Source: Magicicada septendecula (taxonomy: Eukaryota > Arthropoda > Insecta > Hemiptera > Cicadidae). Taken from it: 64,000 nt of DNA. The stretch is taken from NCBI GenBank assembly GCA_034769895.1, contig CM068371.1:403975969-404039968 (forward strand), in the 5' to 3' direction. The translations under genes and the position numbers were made by a program. The notes below the pieces were generated by a model. It ran no database searches and was not told the DNA's origin. It worked only from the letters and a program-made list of their open reading frames with translations. Of this stretch, positions 11,643-24,418 are shown piece after piece (position 1 is the first letter of the stretch; every line of letters begins with the position of its first letter).

Positions 11643-13820
11643 TGTAATCCCTTGGATAATAATTCGCCACACGTTGGATACGTCAATTTATTACATATAA
11701 CGTTTACCGTCGTGTTAATAATAATGTTAAGATGTAATAAAAGGTTGTTGGTTTAATAATAAAACTTTTGCTCTAAGTGTATCAGTTGTTCTGTTGATAT
11801 TTATGTTGCGTGTTTTGGGGGAAGTAATTTCAGATATAATTGTAATGGCTGAATTATTCTTCCTTATTTTATTAATTAGAATTGACTTGTTATAAATCTT
11901 CAGTTAATCGGTTCTAAATTGAATGTAGTGGTCGAGTTGTCCCAAACAATTCTCAACGTTCACTTTCGATATATGTCTTAACCCTATTCATTGAGGTTAA
12001 TTTTGGTTTTGTAGTTCTAGTGTTCCGACGCTTCCCCGGCATCTTCTTAATCTCCGTGTGTGTGGAACAAATACTGATTATATCTTACCTTCAAGAAATA
12101 AAACGCATGGATATGATTTTATTAATATTATTGTTTAATCTTTGCAAACTTAATTCAAGTTAGTAGAATTTTGCATTCGATATACACGCTAGTAATAATC
12201 GATTATGTATCTCAGGGTTTAATAGTAAAAAATGAATTAAACATATAATGTGGGAATTCTTTTGGCTGCTACGAAAGGTTCCATAAATTATTAACAAATT
12301 ATATAGAGTACATTACAAATAATTCTAATGCTTATAATCTAATGTAAGAGTAAAAATAAGTACTAAGGTCAACGAAAATGTCTGGCGATATTTAGTTCGC
12401 TGTGTGCAATGCATGATGGTCTTGGAATGATGTCATAATTATGGCCGCCTCATTGTCAGATAATGCGTGCAGTTGTTCCAATGTATTTTTAATAAATGTG
12501 TTCACCTTGTACTCACTGATTCTTATATAATGTGTTTTTCACCTTATGAAATGCTCACCAGTGATTAATTGTGGTGAGAGTTATTGATGTTACTAGTGAT
12601 TGTTCGTGTTGGATTACTAATGTTGTCAGTTATAAAATTGTATTATACGTTACAATTCTGAGTGGTATTTAGCTGTACATCTTCTTGTTACTCGTTTGAT
12701 ATTTTCTTACTGGTGTTTGTTCCGAATTGATGATGTGATTTTAGTTAATAATTTCTGTATCTTCTGTTGTGGTTATAATTTTTTCTTCTAAATCGGTTCC
12801 TGGGTTTTTAAAATTTTGTTACATAATAACTCTGCGAGCACTATTCAACTGTTTTCACTCGTGGTTAACAATCAAGTGCCATTTCTTCTTTCTGTCATCG
12901 AACTGACCAAAATTTCTTAAATTCTGAGTGGCCACTTATGCACAGATCAAGTGTTACATGACCAATACCCCTTAATTACTTTAGATTTTACAATTTGCCT
13001 TAAATTTATTATTTTATCATTATACACTAATGGTTAATACAATGTTTATGTAGTTATTAACTATAAAATTACAAATAATTTGGTACTAAAGATGTCTTGG
13101 TTTAGTCCTGTAAAATCTTAGTATTTAGTGGATTTTCCAGATATCTGATGAAACAATTTATAATGGTTGATGGTAGTTAATTTTGACCCCTTGAGATTAC
13201 ATTATTTTAAATTAATTAGTTGGTAACATAAAACTCTTATAATATATAACAAAACTCTTAATGATACTACTTAGTTTAACAATTGTTTGTGTGATAGATC
13301 ACTCATCACTACTGTCAATGATAATTGAACACTTCTTTGTAAATAATAGTACACTTTTTAACTATAGTTTATGTAACTATTATTATTATGCCACTTTTCT
13401 GTATTTATCATCCCTTATATCACTGTAAGGGGTTGTGCCCTTTTCTCACTTTGATTTATAATTAGACCAATTTTATTGATCTATTATTTTACATATAGTT
13501 AATACAATTTTACCTTATGGAATGTTTGTACTCTTTATTAGATTTATTTAGTTTATTCCTTGAATGCTGTTTACTAGGGTTCTTTATTTTATTTTTATTT
13601 GTTTACTGCCCTATTCTACTGGGTAATGTCTGGCTATGTTTTGTTAGTATTAGTTACGTCAATGGTTGATGTTGTTGAGTTATATTTGGTTCCTTCCTGA
13701 TCTTCAAAATTTGATATTTTCTGTTGATTAGTTATTGAGCATTGTTTTGAGTTCCATCACTGGATAGTGTTTCATAATTATCATTTATAATTTTTTTTTA
13801 CAGCGTTCTGTTTCGTTACA
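11643..13820 (-). repeat. LTR 2 of the array
   Basis: A 2.18-kb LTR on the minus strand from TGTAACG at 13820 to GGGATTACA at 11643. A polypurine tract lies just above it at 13821-13836. Below it is a PBS-like motif reading TTGGCGCACCAACTAGTGAG. Nearly identical to LTR 1. Confidence 0.82.
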
Positions 13821-13934
13821 AATTGCCCCCCTTCAGAAGTAATTATTTCTGAACACTTCATTAGGTGTGAGGACATAATTACTTATGTTACATTTTCCTT
13901 TTCTTCCTCGTGATATCTCTTCATAGATTGTTGA

Positions 13935-15386
13935 TTATAATTGCCCTTGATCTTTTTTTGAAATGGGGTCAGTTAATTCGTACGTGTTGTTGTTGTGGTT
14001 TTTTGTTACTGTATAGGGTCCTACGTAGAGCAATAATAATTTCTTTGATATTCCTTCTAGAGTGCTAGGCAATTCCCTGTTCTTTAATAACACTTTCTCT
14101 CCTACTTCATATTTAATTATTTTACCCCTGACTTTCTGGTATTTGTTTCTATGCTTTTCCAGATTTTCTATCACTTGGTTTAAAATTTTAACTTGTTAAA
14201 TTGATAATGTTGAGGCTCAGGAAACTTAATTAATTCTTGTATCTCTCTGGGTGGTTGTTTTTCGTACATGGCTGTATATGGAGTGCAATTTATTGATGGA
14301 TGATACGCTAAGTTTAGAAAATCTTCTGTGGCTGATAAGTACTCGGGCCACTTCCTTTGTTGGTGGTGACAATATGTTCTTAATATTCTACCCACTTCTC
14401 TCAGTACTCTTTCCGATGGATTGCTACTGGGGTGGTATACTGATGTCTTGTAACTTTTGATGCTCAGCTCTAACAAGGTATTCTTCCATTTTCTGCCTCG
14501 GAATTGTGTACCATGATCTGTAACTATTGAGATGGGTGTTCCTATTTCTGGGATGTATTGAGTAGTTATAACTTCAAGAATTTTCTGTGTAGTTGCCCGA
14601 CTGATTGGATACAATTTGGTGAAGTGGTGCATAATGATTATAATATATTTGTATTGGCTTCTACCCTCGCTACGAAGAAATGGTCCACATATATCAATGA
14701 ATAATTGTTCTAGCTTTTGTTCCGATGATATTGGTATCATTATACCTTCCTTTCTTTCATTATTAATTTTGACTAACTGCCAAATATGACAGGGTTTTAT
14801 ATAATTTTGTACCTTCCTGTGTATGTTCTTGATATAACAATTCTCCTCCAATGCTTTCACTACCTTTACTGCACCCATATGTCCGTATCTTATGTGATAT
14901 TCCAATACTAGTTCTTTTTCCATGATTCTGGGAATGATTACTTTCCAGTCTTCTTGGTTCAATGTATTTTTTATGAATAAGATACCATCCTGTTCACAAT
15001 AGAATTGGTTTATTGGAGTGTTTTGTTTCTCCAAGCGTTCCTTGATTTTTATTAATTTTGTGTCTAATAATTTGTTGGCTCTGATATTTTGTAGTAATGC
15101 CTCCAGATCTGATCTACTTTCGAGAATGTTGTACACTTTGATAATTTTCTCCTTCTCTCCCTCAAATGTCTGGGTGTCCAGGTTTATTAGTGATAACACG
15201 TCTGCTATCACGTTTTGACTCCCTGGAATGTATTCCCATTTGATATTATACTCCTGCAAGGCGAGTATTAACCTTGTAAGCCTTCCGTGACTCAGCTTAC
15301 AACTTCTCAAAAACGATATGGACTTATGATCTGTTCTAACTGTTACAGGATATCCTAAGATGTATGTCCAGAATTTACCACAAGCA
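13935..15386 (-). pseudogene. Unit 3: end of RNase H plus integrase
   Basis: The longest integrase frame of the array, open from 15403 (inside the solo LTR) to 14180. It has the TDHKS segment of RNase H, the zinc-binding H-x4-H with its mutated C-x2-C, and the D, D and E motifs of the catalytic core. A one-base deletion around 14175-14182 shifts the frame. The C-terminal domain continues in another frame at 14174-13935. The position that is a stop in unit 2 is TTA (Leu) here, at 15269-15271. Confidence 0.88.
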
Positions 15387-15390
15387 AAGA

Positions 15391-16641
15391 TGTAGAGGCA
15401 CAAACTTTCTACTTTTTTATACGCCCCATAATTTACTTACCCTGATTCCGTTAAACTTACCTTTTATATAAAAACTCCCCAGAAGATTCCAAACTCGCTA
15501 ACAAGGTCGCCATGATGTTTTAAGGATATACATCGAAACCAAAATACTTACACTTACTTAATTTTGATCATGTAATGCCCTTAGATCAGAAGATTCAACA
15601 GGTTTCGTTTAGATGAATTCTCTCGATGCAGAACTCAGGTTACGGGTGTAACATAATAATTAGATTAACACATTTTTATGCTATTTAAACCAACTCTTTT
15701 ATTTCAAACACTTTTCAAATACTTTCTTTCTTTCTCTTTTCGTTATGAAATATTATTTGTTTTTATTTATTACGTTATCTCTTATTTATTCTTACCTCTA
15801 TCATATAAAAGTTAAAAAGTTTTATTCTACCTAACAAACCAGTACCGTACTTTTACTTTTGACATCTTTTTTCAAATTTCCTCACACACATACACTCACG
15901 CTCTTTACATTTCTCTTTCACCCCCTTTTTCTGAATTTTCAATTACTTAAATATTTAAGACTTTGTTGGCCAACATATTCACAGTACTTAACTTTCTCCT
16001 TGCCATTCCAATTGTTCCGTCATCTTCACGTTCACTTACACTGTCCCTAACACACAACGGCTACCACTGCTTTAAGTTTTTGTATTTAAAAATTTCAGTG
16101 CTGTGAAAAAAGATGATGAACAATCAAGACAACTATTAAAATATTCATTTTATTTTCTTCGCACTCTTTCTTACGAATATAATTTTGGGGTAGGCCGGGC
16201 GTATTCACACGCACCGGCCTCCCGTCACTATTTCACTGATACTGTTGCTGAGCTACCGACTATATCGTTTGACAAGTGGTGAACACTGCGAACCTCGTGC
16301 ACGCTTGGTTGCATGCCTTCCAAGCGTTAGGCGATGGCCGCGCGGTCTCACCTCATTCTGTGATTGGTTGAAATGCGGCGAGCGGGAATAATTCGCCTTA
16401 CTTCCGTTATGAATTTTGGGTCGGATATTACATACTTTCCCATGCCCTTTTGTGTCCTCTGAGCACATGTCGCAAAAGGCGGCACACATGCGCGCTCGCA
16501 CTCACATTCCAACGTTATAATTTCTTTTGTACCTGACTCTGCCTCATACAGTTTCAACCATAGGGTGTTTCAAAAAGTTACATACAAATAGTTAAAATCA
16601 AAATTATAAAATTAAAAACCCTCTTGCTTTGTTCCGTTACA
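15391..16641 (-). mobile_element. Solo LTR inside RNase H, unit 3
   Basis: Third copy of the solo LTR (1251 bp), at the same site with AAGA at 15387-15390 and 16642-16645. Nearly identical to the unit 2 copy. Confidence 0.9.
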
Positions 16642-17534
16642 AAGACTATGCTTAACAGTTCCTTTTCAGTTACGTTATATCTTCTTTCACAGTGGTTTAA
16701 TACCCGACTGGCGAAACTGATGACTAAATGGTTCCCTTCTTCATCTTCTTGGTACAATACAGTCCCAAGACTGACATCACTGGCATCACAGTTTAAGAAG
16801 AATGGGTGATTAAAATTTGGGTGATGAAGTACTACTGTTTCTAAGAATTTATCCTTTATTTGCTGTAATATAGCGGCTTGTTCATGTCCCCATATCCATT
16901 TGTTCTTGGAAGACAGATGTTCCTGGAATTCAGATGTTAATTCAGAATAATTGTGTTGGAACTTCCGGTAATAATTACAGAGTCCTAAGAAGGATTGGAG
17001 TTGTCTCTTATTCTTCGGCTGTGGGAACTTCTGGATTGCAGTGACCTTTTCTTGTGATGGGGAAATCCCTTGTTCAGTCAAATTGAACCCTAAGAATTGA
17101 ACTTCCTTCGCTATTAATGTTGATTTTTCAAGTTTTAGAGTTATGTTATTCTCTGCTATTTTTCTCAATACATATTCCACTCTGTGACAATGTTCCTCCC
17201 AGTTGGATGAGGTAATCAACAGGTCGTCTACATAAACTGTTATGAATTGGAGCACTTCCTGACCCAGTACCTGGTCCATACACCGTACAAAAATTGCTAC
17301 CGAGTTTACTAATCCAAAGGGCAGTCTCTTAAACTGGTAGTTTCTACCCTCAAAAATAAAAGCCATATATTGTCGACTCTTCGGGTGCAACTCCACCTGC
17401 CAGTAACCACAAACTGTGTCCCATGTAGTGATGAATCTTATACCGTGGAACTATTTTAGAATTTCTTCTATTTCTCCAGGTGACGTGCGATCATTTACTA
17501 TCATTTTATTTATTTCACGGGCATCCAAGCAAAG
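16642..17534 (-). pseudogene. Unit 3: reverse transcriptase and N-terminal RNase H
   Basis: Same as unit 2, with YVDD and NCDASD present. The in-frame TAG shared with unit 2 lies near 17453. It is cut at the solo LTR. Confidence 0.9.
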
Positions 17535-18314
17535 TCAAACCTGTCTGCTTTTCTTCTGAATTGCTGCTATTGGGCTAGTATATGGTGATTGGCTATGCTC
17601 AATTATATCATTTAGTAACATTTTATTAATCTCAGCCCTAACCGCCTCCTTCAGTGAATATGGAATAGGATAGGATTTTCTGTGGTATTCCGCTGGTTCT
17701 TTAAATTGTATTCTACACTGGTAGTTTTTCACCTTTCCTGGTTCTTCTGAAAATACATGTTTATATTTCTTATATATGGTAATGAGATCTTCCGTTTGTC
17801 TTGCTGTCAAATTATCTGTTCCTTGGTGTCTAAACTCTCTTATCTCCTGTAATTTACTGTTCCATAGGTCGTCATTTGTCATATTATATATTATATTTCC
17901 GCATTGGGTGTCATTTTTTAAAAAATTTAATTCCCTAACTTGGTGGTGGGTACGGTTCAGAGGGGCACCATCGCTTCCTATTAACTCTGCCGTCCACACT
18001 GCACCTTCTGAGCACAAGGACACCTTCTCCTTGCTCAGATCAATAATGGCTGAGTATTTCCTAAGCATATCACATCCTATTAATAGTTCAAATGGTAAGC
18101 CGATTGCGACTAGACATATAACATTAATTGTAACACCTTTGCTTTCTAATTCCAATGACACTTGCTTTCGCACTGTTTTATTTTGACGCCCAGTGGCACC
18201 TATTAAGATAACATTATTGACTAGTAAGGTGGGTATTGTATGTTTACTTTGTTTTTGTATTATCTCCAGTTCAGTGTCATTAATGAGTGACACATTTGCA
18301 CCAGTATCGATCAT
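17535..18314 (-). pseudogene. Unit 3: aspartic protease and RT linker
   Basis: 259-codon frame with DTGA at residues 3-6, ending at the TGA shared by all units. It differs from unit 2 by few changes, one being N for K in the CGNIIYN segment. Confidence 0.85.
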
Positions 18315-18525
18315 TACTCGTGTGGGAATTCCTCAATTTTGGCAGTTATATATAAAATTTCATTATGCTGGTTGGTTTTACTTGTTATAATTTCCTCCAA
18401 TAGTTCTTATCGAAGATTCTTCAAATAGTGGTTGTAGATAATAGTAAGGTTTTGACTATTGGTCCCTAAAATTTGTTTATTTTTATACCCAGTAGATAGG
18501 AGCAGTGAGGGGTCATGAGGGTTTA

Positions 18526-18836
18526 TCACTGCCTCCCCCCGTTTCAATTAATGCCATCGTGGTTATTGTCCGGGCATGTAGGTTGATTCACCTGGAATGT
18601 TGTGCTGGTTCCTGGTTGTTCATTGTCTCGGTTGTTAACTTGTTCAATCATCCTCGGTTCTCGAAGGTCCTCCTGGCTTCGGCTTCTTGCTCGATTGTCA
18701 TGGTGATTCATCCCTCTGGTATTTCCACTTTTACTACCGTTTCCACATCTTCAACTGATGTTACTTCCTTTTCTTCCACTCTAACTTCTTTTTCAGCCTC
18801 CTTCGTCCGTCTCTGTGATGTCGCCTTCTTATGCAT
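18526..18836 (-). pseudogene. Unit 3: gag remnant
   Basis: Counterpart of the gag shreds in units 1 and 2, with further substitutions. No recognisable Gag domain. Confidence 0.35.
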
Positions 18837-18969
18837 CCTTATTATTTCTTAGAACCTATAGCAGTCGCCAGCTAAAAATTAGGAAATTAATTTGCTTGTT
18901 TTTATTTCTTCACCTATTATTTCCCTAATTTAAGCCTCACTAGTTGGTGTGCCAATTTATAACAAGACG

Positions 18970-19334
18970 TGTAATCCCTTGGATAATAATTCACCACACG
19001 TTGGATGCGTCAATTTATTACATATAACGTTTACCGTCGTATTAATAATAATGTTAAGATGTAATAAAAGGTTGTTGGTTTAATAAAAAAACTTTTGCTC
19101 TAAGTGTATCAGTTGTTCTGTTGATATTTATGTTGCGTGTTTTGGGGGAAGTAATTTCAGATATAATTGTAATGGCTGAATTATTCTTCCTTATTTTATT
19201 AATTAGAATTGACTTGTTATAAATCTTCAGTTAATCGGTTCTAAATTGAATGTAGCGGTCGAGTTGTTCCAAACAATTCTCAACGTTCACTTTCGATATA
19301 TGTCTTAACCCTATTCATTGAGGTTAATTTTGGT
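18970..19334 (-). repeat. LTR 3 of the array, inner (3') part, split by element NA-1
   Basis: Homologous to the end of LTR 1 from 4315. It breaks off at 19334 where NA-1 starts, and the rest resumes at 27383. The TGGT at 19331-19334 and 27383-27386 is the target duplication; uninterrupted LTR 1 has one TGGT in the same context. Confidence 0.92.
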
Positions 19335-20678
19335 TGTAACAATAAAAAATATACCGAAATATATAAAATACATAAAATACACTACCAGGGCTTACCTGTA
19401 CACAATCACAACACTTACCTGTTATTTAAATTTTACCAGAAGACCAAGGTCGCCACGATTATTTTTTATATAGGTAAAATATCGAAAACCTTTACACTCC
19501 ACCTTAAATAAAAAGGACAATTTTGCTATCTGACCCCACCCAATTAATAATTCAGAAATATTCCGGAACGTTAGACGAATTTCGCAACACAGAAATGAGA
19601 ACGTGGTAATGACGAAATAACTTAGTCTAACACATGTTCAAAGTAAACTAAATCTCTTTAATGAATTAAGTTAATTTTCATTATTATTGGTACAAGAGAA
19701 TTAGTTATAATTAATTATTATAATTACCAGAATTTGAGTGCTACAAAACCAAATTTGAATTACATTTAACTATACTTACATCTAAGGCAGCCCACTCTGC
19801 TCACACACGCTTACATACATTTTTTATACATTACCCTTGCTTTATTAAATTTTATATATTCCGTAATTGTTAAACGAGATACCCGTCCACGAACACGTTG
19901 CCGGCCGAACACGTGCTTAGTCCCGTAACTTCAATGTCCGTATTTATCACTTTGATTCTCCCAAATCACTGTACCGATTTTTTAACTGCGATATGTCTAT
20001 TAATTTCTGGGGTCCCGGTCGGTCTTATTGAATTAATTACATTTTATAACACCACCGACCGGGCCCTAAACAAAATTGTAAGCGTCTGTATCTGGAGTAG
20101 GCTTCTAGTTGACTGCCTAGCGTCTCTGCCTAAGGTAGACTGCGTTTGGGCGGTAGGAAGCTGCCGTCCACTGCCCGTTGGATTTCGTCGTCGTTCACGG
20201 TGAATTGCTGTGGCGTATTCACTCTATGCATGAAACATAGTGTGTTTTTTGTGAGGTAACCATAGAAGATATTTGTCGCTGCTATACTGATGTCACTAGC
20301 ATTGGGCGGGGCTTAACGATATTTCCTGTAGTTGGCTGGTTGAGGTCCCAAATCGTTTGCTCCAGCGCCATTTTTTCCAGCGCCGTTTGAGTTTCTCAGC
20401 GTCACTAACAGCGCCCCGGCTTGAGATGTTAAGTGCGGGCGTCGTCACACTTATGCACATTTCTGAGAATTTGAGGGTGGTACGAATTCCTTGCCGTGTT
20501 ACACCATAGAAATTGCACCTTGCCTTTGTTTCAAACTGTTCTACTTGCCACGTTTTCGTTCCAATGGAAATAGCGTTTGCACAATAATTTTCTAAAATCC
20601 CGCAAAAAAATGAAATAAATAAAAATGCAAATACCCCATACTGTAAGAAATAAAATGACCCAATTTAGACACGTTACA
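19335..20678 (-). repeat. NA-1 3' LTR
   Basis: 1344 bp, close match to 26048-27382. On the plus strand it starts TGTAACAATAAAAAA and ends CACGTTACA. A polypurine tract GAGGGGGTAT (minus strand) adjoins it at 20679-20688. A + strand open frame of 101 codons at 19898-20203 recurs in both LTRs but has no recognisable domain. Confidence 0.92.
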
Positions 20679-20745
20679 ATACCCCCTCAATGAGAATTCT
20701 GCTGTCCAAAACAGAAGAAATCTCATTGATAAACCCCGAAGAGGA
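20679..20745 (-). promoter_or_regulatory. NA-1 polypurine tract and adjoining hairpin
   Basis: The minus strand reads GAGGGGGTAT directly before the LTR start TGTAACG. Just upstream, CAATGAGA and TCTCATTG form an 8-bp stem around a TTCTG/CAGAA inner stem. NA-2 retains a shorter CAATG/CATTG hairpin at the same place, 50550-50569. Confidence 0.65.
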
Positions 20746-21040
20746 CCGGTGAGGAACTGGTGCCAACAACCCCCTTGTTCTTATACATCATGGGTAACCG
20801 ACCCCCCTGGTTTGGCGACTATGGACGCATCTGAACGAGATCACTGGACTTCTCCGTAAGAGATCCCAACACCGAAAAATCGAACAGACAAGTACCACAG
20901 TACACCTCGCCGTCTAACATGCCACCCCCATAAATCCTCAATCCCTGGCTCATATTATGCCAGATCCTCCACCGATATGTTTCCCCTTTTATGCAAGCTG
21001 GGCTGCCTTTAGCAGATACTGGGCTCACACACACTCACAT
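20690..21040 (-). other. NA-1 conserved noncoding module B
   Basis: About 340 bp that aligns end to end with NA-2 at 50260-50560. Shared blocks on the element strand include CCCAGTAT-TGCTAAA, ACATATCGGT, GAGGATCTGG, GTGTTGGGATCTC, GAGAAGTCCAGT, ATCTCGTTCAG and TACCCATGATGT. A 71-codon frame here (21034-20819) has only a GTG start preceded by a stop, and the NA-2 version is interrupted by stops. I therefore treat it as RNA or DNA signal, not a gene. Its position before the 3' LTR would suit a packaging, transport or 3'-end function. Confidence 0.75.
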
Positions 21041-22989
21041 TACATATTATACATTGAAAAATTCTTTAAAATTTACTATTTCATCTAAGAAAAAAAAATT
21101 CAGAATTCAAAATAAAATATTGTATCAAAAAATTTTCTTCCTTATTTTCTGTTTTATTTAAAATGAGTTAATTTAAACATTTCTTATAATTAAACATATC
21201 CTTACCCTAACATGTGAATACTTGGTGTCTAACAATACACATCAATACAATAAATCACTAAAATAAACATGGTTAATACACAAACAATAAAATACTCAAT
21301 ACTCAAAATATTCATTAACTGGCAGGCGAAAAATCAAGATTTTTTTTTTTTTTTCAAAAATAATCTTTCAAAAAATTTTAAAGTTCAAAAAAAAATTTAA
21401 ATTTATTAAATGTTTCCTTTACATGTAGACATTAATTAGAACTTGGTTAAATTTATTAAAAAAAAACACAAGTTGAACTACTCTCCTTACTAATCAAGCT
21501 TAGTGGGTGTATGACCTCATCAGCTGATCAAAACTAGGTCAAGTCCACAACCTTGACCTACATACGTTATGTATACTTTCTGAAAATACATTTAGCATCT
21601 GTAACATCCTAACTTGAAACACAAAACATACTAAAAATAAAACATTTAAAATAACAAAACATTATTATAAATAATAAGCAAATTGACATTTAAATTATTC
21701 AAAATAAACAATTCTTAATTTTACATTATTTTCAAATTCTATCAAAATTTTGTCACTGGTTTCAAAATACAAATTTTATATCTTTATTAAAAATCTCTCT
21801 CTTTGCTTAACTATCTTGCTCTCCATTACTGTGGGTGACTCAAATATTTATCTCATTTATTGTACTACTTGATCTGTATACATATATAATCTTTCTCCCT
21901 CTGACTCTAACCACTAACGACTTCAACTCCCATGACACCCATCTCTATCAAAAACATCTACCAAACACTCTCTAACCCCAACCTATCATTAAACTCAATT
22001 CGCCACTTTCTCTGTATATAAAAAATACTCTCTAACCCTTTACACATAGGATACGTGTTTCCCCCCCCCAAAAACTCATTTCCCTTATCTGGCCCCTGGA
22101 TTCTACCTAAGGCGGCCCTGTCCCACTAAATCGGTCCCAATCCCGTCCCAACTTATCATTATGTTGCGGACTCCCACATTACACTACCTCCTACTACAAA
22201 ATTGCCATCCCCAAAAATCTCAATCTTATTACCTCACTTCAAATACAACAACATAACATCATTAATTATAAACATAAATATATCACTCAAAACTCTACAT
22301 AGATTCTCCATTACTGCTGTGTCAACATCAATACTTCTCAAAATTCTATAACATTACATTAACTCAAAACAACACTACATTACTTCAAAACAATATTTCG
22401 ATCTTTACTACTTCAACTCTAACTTCAACTTGGACAGATCTATATGTCCCACAAAATATTCATCACCCCAAAACTATCTTTTGTTAACTTGCATAAATTA
22501 TTACTTTACTTCTCACTTTAGCAAATTATTTTTATCATTACTTTAAAACCTCTGTAATACATTAAAACATTACATTGAACATTACTTACTTAGAACATTT
22601 ATAAACCATTTCACCAGTGACCTGTTGTTGCTGATCAGCTGATCTTACTAACACTGTGAAAATACATCTCATACTTGAACAAATTACATGAAATATATAT
22701 ATATTTATTTATCATTACTTCTCACCTCATTGTTTCCCCTTTTTCTGATTCTGATCATTTATGTTGACCGCCTGCCAGACGGCTTAATTATCTACTTAGG
22801 TTCAAAATACACACATAATGAAAACACATATTTTTATCAATGCTTACATCTAACGTACAACAATAAAATAATACATTTAAAATTATAGCATGAACACCTT
22901 ATATTGAGTGTCTGAGCATCTAATTACTTAAACAGAGCACAAGCATTTTTATTGGATCAAACTTGGAATTAGCAAACTTTTTATGTTGT
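21041..22989. other. NA-1 AT-rich spacer
   Basis: Very AT-rich internal sequence with homopolymer runs and no convincing frame. The strand seems to be biased to A and C on the plus strand. I see no motif in it. Confidence 0.6.
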
Positions 22990-23605
22990 AAAATTTAAAT
23001 TCGTGGCTCATCTGAGCCACCTCCCAGCCACACACTCTATTACAAATTATGGAGGACTGTATCGCCCTTTTCGCTTCGGCAAAGACGGCATATTTTGGAG
23101 TAGTTTGACCTCTCCGTGTCTTTGCTTCGGCTGTTACATTTTAAAAGGTTCAGAGATCAACATACCTTTGTTATATAGTTACATGCCCTTAATGCGGGTC
23201 TACCACCTGGCTTTGCTGCCCCCAAGCGGGCAGAGTGGCAGCCGCTGTTCCATAGTACCTGGATTTCCCCTAAAGTTCACCCCCCATTTAATTTCTAATA
23301 TATACCAATTTCAAGTCAGCTATGGTCAAGGGACTTGATATGACCATAGCTAACCGCTAGCCAAATCCACGATTAGTGCTGGTAAGGCAGTAATCGCCCG
23401 AAAAGTCGGGGAAATCTAACTTGCATTTCACTGCCTGTTCTACATCGTTCTAGTTATGTGCGACACGATCGTCTATCAGTGTGCAAAGTTAATTTGCACG
23501 AAAAAGGTGTGTCGCACAATTTCGCCATTTTGGCTTCCGATGGAGGTAACACTCTCTGTTACCCCCAACCCATTTCGCTACCTACGGGAGCACAGGCCAC
23601 CCCCG
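22990..23605 (-). other. NA-1 conserved structured module A
   Basis: GC-richer block aligned with NA-2 at 48925-49290. Shared segments on the element strand are TTTCGGGCG, CGTGGATTTGGCT, TTAGAAATTAA, CTATGGAACAGCGGCT and GCATTAAGGG (GTATTAAGGG in NA-2). Hairpins occupy matching positions. Stem CGATTA/TAATCG is at 23396-23391 and 23375-23370. A CTGCCC/GGGCAG stem follows the AACAGCGGCT block. A longer stem of about 10 bp with a 2-base bulge joins 23131-23114 with 23088-23073. The 111-codon plus-strand frame at 23003-23338 is a shadow of this module. Confidence 0.75.
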
Positions 23606-24418
23606 CAATAGCAACTTAATAACTAACTAATTAAAATTTTATATACATTATAATATAGTATTTTCATCAATAATCATTTAACTCATTCATAACTTTCTAC
23701 CATTGGATTATTTAAAATTTTCAAAATTTATTATTAATAATTAGTATATATCATTTTTCAGTTATTATTAAATTGTTCAATAATCATTTTTATTTAACAC
23801 AATTATTTCAAATAATCTCACTATTGAGTTAAAATCTTAGTTACGCCTGTAAACATTTTTATTATACATGATTCATATTGTAAAAGTTCTATACTTACAT
23901 TCCATTTAACATGATATACACAAAACATATTCACCATACCACATTACTTTCACCTCATCTCTGAAACATTTAACACAAATATTAGTTTACATCAACCAAT
24001 CTATTATTTAATTACCAAATTCATCTCGAAAAAAAAATAATTTAACTTCCTCAGAAAATTCAATTATATAACATTTAAATAATCAATCAAAATATTTTAA
24101 ACATTTCAAATTGTTTTAATTAAATTAATTATTAAAATATAAATTCCATTATTATTATTTGCCATTATACAAATTAGCCAATTACTGTTTCCAAAATTAC
24201 TGTTATTATTTCTTTAAATTGCAATTATTATTACAACAATTATCTACCTACATACACTGTTCCCTTAACCCTTTACAACACATACAATTGAATTCACTAC
24301 ATATTTATTTACAAATCTACTTCATTATTTATTCAGTTATCATATTTCAATGTTCAAATCAGCTAAGTCAAAACCCTTCAAACAAAATGTTTATAACTGT
24401 CTTTTATTGTTTTATGGT
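23606..24418. other. NA-1 AT-rich spacer between ORF and module A
   Basis: AT-rich, no coding or structural signal that I can support. Confidence 0.55.

Noticed and set aside
20819-21034. 71-codon minus frame in NA-1 module B
   Set aside because: No ATG start, preceded by a stop, and the NA-2 counterpart has stops. Conserved as nucleotide sequence, not as protein.
23003-23338. 111-codon plus-strand frame in NA-1 module A
   Set aside because: Antisense to the element, not conserved in NA-2, and explained by the GC-richer hairpin module.
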